Of a DNA stretch of 64,000 nucleotides, positions 61,092-64,000 are shown in pieces; within the stretch, counting starts at the first letter, position 1; each line of letters opens with the position of its first letter. Source of the stretch: Spirillospora albida. Its GTDB lineage: Bacteria > Actinomycetota > Actinomycetes > Streptosporangiales > Streptosporangiaceae. The notes under the pieces were generated by a model, which was not told the DNA's origin, searched no databases, and was given only the letters and a program-made list of their open reading frames with translations. Position numbers and translations under genes: made by a program. The stretch is taken from contig NZ_JOFJ01000003.1 of the NCBI RefSeq assembly GCF_000718255.1, positions 248,001 through 312,000 of the forward strand, given 5' to 3'.

Positions 61092-62232
61092 TCCGGCGGC
61101 CGGCGACGGGCTCCGCCCCGCACCGCCGGCCGTGCCCGGGGTGGTGACCTCGGAGGAGATCGTCGCGACCGCGCGCAGCATCGCGGCGCAGCAGGAGGCG
61201 TCCGGCGCGATCCCGTGGTTCTCGCCGGTCGGCGGCGTGCCGGGGCACGTCGACGCCTGGAACCACATCGAGGCGGCGATGGCGCTGACCGTCGCCGGGC
61301 TGGCCGACGAGGCGCGGCGCGCGTACGCGTGGCTCGCGTCGGTCCAGCGGCCGGACGGGTCGTGGCCGGCCAAGTGGGTCCTCGGCGAGGTCACCGAGCC
61401 GGGCGGCGAGTCCAACCACGCCGCCTACATCGCGGTCGGCGTCTGGCACGAGCTGCTGATGACGGCGGACGAGGAGTTCGCCCGTGAGATGTGGCCGGTG
61501 GTGCGGCGGGCGATCGGGTTCGTGCTGGAGCTGCAGACCCGGCGCGGCGAGATCATCTGGATCCGGCACGAGAACGGCGAGGCGTCCGACCACGCGCTGC
61601 TGACCGGCTGCTCGTCGATCTACCAGTCGCTGCGGTGCGCGGTCGCGCTCGGCGAGCGGCTGGGCGAGCCGCAGCCCGACTGGGAGCTCGCCGCCGACCA
61701 GCTCGGCCACGTGGTGGCGGCGCACCCGGAGGCGTTCGCCGACAAGAGCCGCTGGTCGATGGACTGGTACTACCCGGTGCTCTGCGGGCCGGTGCGCGGC
61801 GAGGACGCCGCGCGGCGGTTCGCCGGCGAATGGGACACCTTCGTCGTCCCGGGCCTCGGCTGCCGGTGCGTGTCCGACCAGCCGTGGGTGACGGCGGCGG
61901 AGAGCTGCGAGCTGGTCATGGCGCTGGACGCGGCGGGCGACCGGGAGCGGGCGCTGGAGCTGTTCGCGACGATCCAGCACCTGCGGCACGAGGACGGCTC
62001 GTACTGGACCGGCTGGCAGTTCGAGAACCGGCGGCACTTCCCGGGGGACCGCTCCACCTACACGGCGGCGGCGGTCGTCCTGGCCGCGGACGCGCTGGAG
62101 GGCGCGTCCCCCGGCGCCCGCATCTTCAAGGAGATCGCGGGCAGCCCGCTCGGTCCCGCGGAGGCGTCGGATCCCAACGCGTGCGGATGCGAGCTCGTCT
62201 CGGTCGCCAACCCCGTCCGGACGCGCCTGTAG
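61081..62232 (+). CDS. Alpha/alpha-toroid protein (prenyltransferase/cyclase-like fold)
   Basis: A 383-residue protein commonly labelled prenyltransferase because of its alpha/alpha-barrel repeats: AYAWLASVQRPDGSWPAKWVLG, AIGFVLELQTRRGEIIWIRHENG, and LELFATIQHLRHEDGSYWTGWQF, each with Gly-Ser-Trp turns. No Asp-rich prenyl-diphosphate or cyclase DxDD motif is visible, so a glycan-acting or structural role is equally possible. Conserved WNHIEAAMAL, SSIYQSLRCA and WSMDWYYPVL may line the cavity. It overlaps the methyltransferase gene and probably works with it and the GT4. Confidence 0.75.
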   Translation: MRSDPAAGDGLRPAPPAVPGVVTSEEIVATARSIAAQQEASGAIPWFSPVGGVPGHVDAWNHIEAAMALTVAGLADEARRAYAWLASVQRPDGSWPAKWVLGEVTEPGGESNHAAYIAVGVWHELLMTADEEFAREMWPVVRRAIGFVLELQTRRGEIIWIRHENGEASDHALLTGCSSIYQSLRCAVALGERLGEPQPDWELAADQLGHVVAAHPEAFADKSRWSMDWYYPVLCGPVRGEDAARRFAGEWDTFVVPGLGCRCVSDQPWVTAAESCELVMALDAAGDRERALELFATIQHLRHEDGSYWTGWQFENRRHFPGDRSTYTAAAVVLAADALEGASPGARIFKEIAGSPLGPAEASDPNACGCELVSVANPVRTRL

Positions 62233-62250
62233 TCATCGTGGAACGGCCGA

Positions 62251-62290
62251 GGGGCCGCATCGGAGGTTCCTCCGGCGCGGCCCCTTGTTT
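62251..62290. terminator. Terminator between convergent toroid and methyltransferase genes
   Basis: GGGGCCGC (62251-62258) pairs with GCGGCCCC (62277-62284); after a small internal loop CGGAGG (62261-62266) pairs with CCTCCG (62269-62274). The plus strand continues TTGTTT. It is likely to serve the plus-strand operon, possibly both. Confidence 0.75.
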
Positions 62291-62305
62291 CGTGCCTGAT
62301 GGGGC

Positions 62306-63019
62306 TTATGGGGCTTCTGCGAGCGGGTCGCCGCCGGAGACCCGCTCCAGGACCCGCAGGGAGCCCTCCGCGCGGCGCTCCTCGAACACTCCGCTCGCGA
62401 GCGCCCGCAGGTAGACGCGGTAGGGCGCCTGCCCGCCGTCCTTCGGATCGGCGAAGACGTCGTGGATGACGAGCGCGCCGCCCACGGCGACGTGGGGCGC
62501 CCAGCCGGCATAGTCGCCCTGCGCGTGCTCCTCGGCGTGGCCGCCGTCGATGAACAGCAGCGCCAGGGGCGTCCGCCAGAACGCCGACACCGTGCGGGAC
62601 TGGCCGACGACGGCGACGACCTCGTCCTCCAGGCCGGCGTTCGCGATCGTCTTACGGAACGTGGGCAGCGTGTCCATCCGGCCGGTGCTCGGGTCGACCA
62701 GGGACGGGTCGTGGTGCTCCCACCCCGCCTGGTTCTCCTCCGAGCCGTGGTGGTGGTCGACCGTGAACACGACCGTGCCGGCCTGCCGCGCCGCGGCGCC
62801 CAGGTAGACGGCCGACTTGCCGCAGTACGTGCCCACCTCCAGGAGCGGGCCCTCGCCGGCGAGGCGGGTACCGTATGCCAGGGCCGTCTCGTACAGGGCG
62901 CGGCCCTCGTCCTCCGGCATGAACCCCTTCGCCTGGCGGGCGGCGCGCAGCAGCCCGGACGGCATCGGGAAAATCTCGCTGGTCGTCCCCGAACCGGTGG
63001 ACGCCTCTGTGTGGGTCAT
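62306..63019 (-). CDS. Class I SAM-dependent methyltransferase
   Basis: A 237-residue methyltransferase. Motif I is LLEVGTYCGKSAVYLGAAA; an acidic/His motif VVFTVDHHHGSEENQAGWEHHDPSL follows; then ALLFIDGGHAEEHAQGDY and GGALVIHDVFADP. The FIDGGH...D layout resembles metal-dependent (catechol-type or rhamnosyl-type) O-methyltransferases. It converges on the GT4-methyltransferase-toroid operon and is divergent from the ferredoxin gene, sharing the region with the KstR-like box. Substrate unknown. Confidence 0.83.
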   Translation of the reverse strand: MTHTEASTGSGTTSEIFPMPSGLLRAARQAKGFMPEDEGRALYETALAYGTRLAGEGPLLEVGTYCGKSAVYLGAAARQAGTVVFTVDHHHGSEENQAGWEHHDPSLVDPSTGRMDTLPTFRKTIANAGLEDEVVAVVGQSRTVSAFWRTPLALLFIDGGHAEEHAQGDYAGWAPHVAVGGALVIHDVFADPKDGGQAPYRVYLRALASGVFEERRAEGSLRVLERVSGGDPLAEAP

Positions 63020-63087
63020 CGATCTCCTCCGCGGGGCACACTATCCGAGATCACGGGGGGCGGCGCTCGGGTCTTGCCGACCCAGAA

Positions 63088-63105
63088 TGTAACGTGTTCT
63101 ACTTT
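63088..63105 (+). promoter_or_regulatory. fdxD promoter with perfect KstR box
   Basis: TGTAACGTGTTCTA (63088-63101) matches TNNAACNNGTTNNA at every fixed base. TACTTT (63100-63105) is a -10, the same GTTCTACTTT arrangement as in the fadD17 promoter; the -35 is weak (TTGCCG at 63074 is 20 bases away). It lies 52 bp before the ferredoxin start. Confidence 0.8.
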
Positions 63106-63152
63106 CGAGGTGAGCGAGCGTACCTCACCGGGATCGTGAACGGAGCAATGCG

Positions 63153-63344
63153 ATGAAGGTGACAGTCGACCCGCTCGTGTGCGAGGCCAACGCCGTGTGC
63201 GTCGGGATCGCGCCGGAGGTCTTCGACCTCAACGACGACGACATGCTGGAGATCCTCATGCCGGACGTGCCGGCCGAGCACGCGGACCGGGTGCGGCACG
63301 CCGTCCGGTCCTGCCCCAAGGCGGCGCTGGCCCTGGAGGACTAG
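63153..63344 (+). CDS. fdxD: 3Fe-4S ferredoxin, FdxD-like
   Basis: A 63-residue ferredoxin with three cluster cysteines: Cys10 and Cys16 in CEANAVCVGIAPEVFDL, and Cys55 in CPKAAL. The usual fourth Cys is absent, as in 3Fe-4S P450 ferredoxins. Its length and sequence resemble mycobacterial FdxD, a KstR-regulated protein, and a perfect KstR box lies upstream. It probably passes electrons to the CYP125-like P450s. The P450s of the ketosynthase operon may also depend on it; that is inference. Confidence 0.9.
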   Translation: MKVTVDPLVCEANAVCVGIAPEVFDLNDDDMLEILMPDVPAEHADRVRHAVRSCPKAALALED

Positions 63345-63367
63345 CCCGGCCGTCGTCCCCACCCCCC

Positions 63368-63396
63368 GGACGGCCCGCCGAGGCCGCGGGCCGTCC
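63368..63396 (+). terminator. Hairpin between ferredoxin and alcohol dehydrogenase genes
   Basis: GGACGGCCCGC (63368-63378) and GCGGGCCGTCC (63386-63396) form a perfect 11-bp stem with a 7-base loop. There is no U-tract; it may attenuate rather than fully stop transcription into the dehydrogenase gene. Confidence 0.55.
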
Positions 63397-63418
63397 CCAC
63401 CTCGATGTGGAGGCAGCC

Positions 63419-64000
63419 ATGGCTCGAGCCGCGGTACTGCACGCGGTCGGCGACGCCGAGCTCGACCTGCGCGACGACGTCACCGCCGTCGACCCCGGAC
63501 CCGATCAGGTCAAGGTGCGGATCAAGGCGACGGGGGTGTGCCATTCGGACCTCTCCACGATGACGGGGGTGCTGCCGACCGCGACGCCCACCGTCATCGG
63601 GCACGAGGGCGCCGGCGTCGTGACGGCCGCGGGCGACCGCGTCCGCGGCGTCCGGGAGGGCGACCACGTCGTCGTCAACTGGACGCCCGACTGCGGCCTG
63701 TGCGCCGAGTGCCGGCGCGGCGAGCCCTACCTCTGCATGACCCACCTGGCCGAGTCGTTCTCCTCGCCGGGCTTCCGGCTCGGCGACGGCACCCCCGCGT
63801 TCGGCATGGCGGGCACCGGCACCTGGGCCGAGGAGATCGTCGTGCCCGGCCGCGGCGTCGTCCCGGTCGCCGACGACGTGCCGTTCGAGTACGCGGCGCT
63901 GCTCGGCTGCGGCATCCCCACCGGCGTCGGCGCGGTGTTCAACACGGCGCGGATCGCTCCCGGCTCGACGGTCGCCGTGGTCGGCGCGGGCGGCGTCGGC
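63419..64000 (+). CDS. Zinc-dependent alcohol dehydrogenase (3' partial)
   Basis: The first 194 residues of a medium-chain dehydrogenase that continues past the window end. ATG at 63419 follows GGAGG. Catalytic-zinc residues lie in ATGVCHSDLS and IGHEGAGVV. The structural-zinc lobe is DCGLCAECRRGEPYLC (C-x2-C-x2-C-x7-C). ALLGCGIPTGVGAVFN and the start of the nucleotide motif VAVVGAGGVG follow. Placed after fdxD, it may oxidise the side-chain alcohol made by the P450s to an aldehyde; inferred from context. Confidence 0.9.
   Translation, partial: MARAAVLHAVGDAELDLRDDVTAVDPGPDQVKVRIKATGVCHSDLSTMTGVLPTATPTVIGHEGAGVVTAAGDRVRGVREGDHVVVNWTPDCGLCAECRRGEPYLCMTHLAESFSSPGFRLGDGTPAFGMAGTGTWAEEIVVPGRGVVPVADDVPFEYAALLGCGIPTGVGAVFNTARIAPGSTVAVVGAGGVG

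Overview
The window is one contiguous stretch of very GC-rich chromosome (strong G/C bias at third codon positions, many GTG/TTG starts, genes packed on both strands). The gene content points to an actinomycete: GlgE-pathway genes, ergothioneine genes, DUF397/WhiJ-type regulators and a KstR-controlled steroid side-chain gene set. A Thermomonosporaceae/Streptosporangiales member such as Actinomadura would fit, but that placement is inference. No rRNA, tRNA, CRISPR array or insertion sequence was recognised.

Layout. 1-9 kb: glgE (5' end outside the window), treS and mak in one operon, a GntR regulator with a divergent small gene, then glgB behind a 430-bp leader full of hairpins; together these make the GlgE trehalose-to-alpha-glucan pathway. 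9-12.7 kb: a Nudix-NYN fusion, a thioesterase, SppA and a flavin reductase. 12.7-20.5 kb: a complete histidine-utilisation operon, hutH-hutU-M20 amidase-hutF-hutI, with a divergent IclR regulator and a clear operator. 20.5-24.5 kb: an apparent frameshifted relic, a lipoprotein, a methyltransferase, and a WhiJ-type locus (HATPase, XRE/DUF5753, DUF397) with a perfect 38-bp palindrome in its divergent promoter region. 24.5-29.4 kb: a HIT protein, a glycine-betaine/choline-type ABC importer and a LacI regulator. 29.5-39.8 kb: a divergent AT3 acyltransferase/SGNH pair, egtABCD (ergothioneine), a membrane-tethered sigma-like protein, and an MFS exporter with a divergent TetR.

39.8-44.6 kb and 53.9-64 kb form a split steroid (cholesterol-type) side-chain degradation region. 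It contains fadD17-, fadE27- and fadE26-like genes, kstR, fadA5, an MBL hydrolase, two CYP125/142-type P450s, an fdxD-type ferredoxin and a zinc alcohol dehydrogenase that runs off the end. Four KstR-like boxes (consensus TNNAACNNGTTNNA) lie in the promoters of fadD17, kstR, fadA5 and fdxD, which ties the two parts into one probable regulon.

Between the two halves (46.2-53.8 kb) is the most distinctive part: a six-gene operon of a FabH/OleA-like ketosynthase, a GT2 glycosyltransferase, a P450, an OleC-like AMP ligase, an OleD-like reductase and a hydroxypyruvate-isomerase-like TIM barrel, with a second P450 divergent from it. It looks like an OleA-C-D beta-lactone/olefin-type pathway without a visible OleB, decorated by P450s and a glycosyltransferase. 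A second uncharacterised set at 58.9-63.0 kb (GT4, methyltransferase, alpha/alpha-toroid protein, second methyltransferase) follows the P450 pair.
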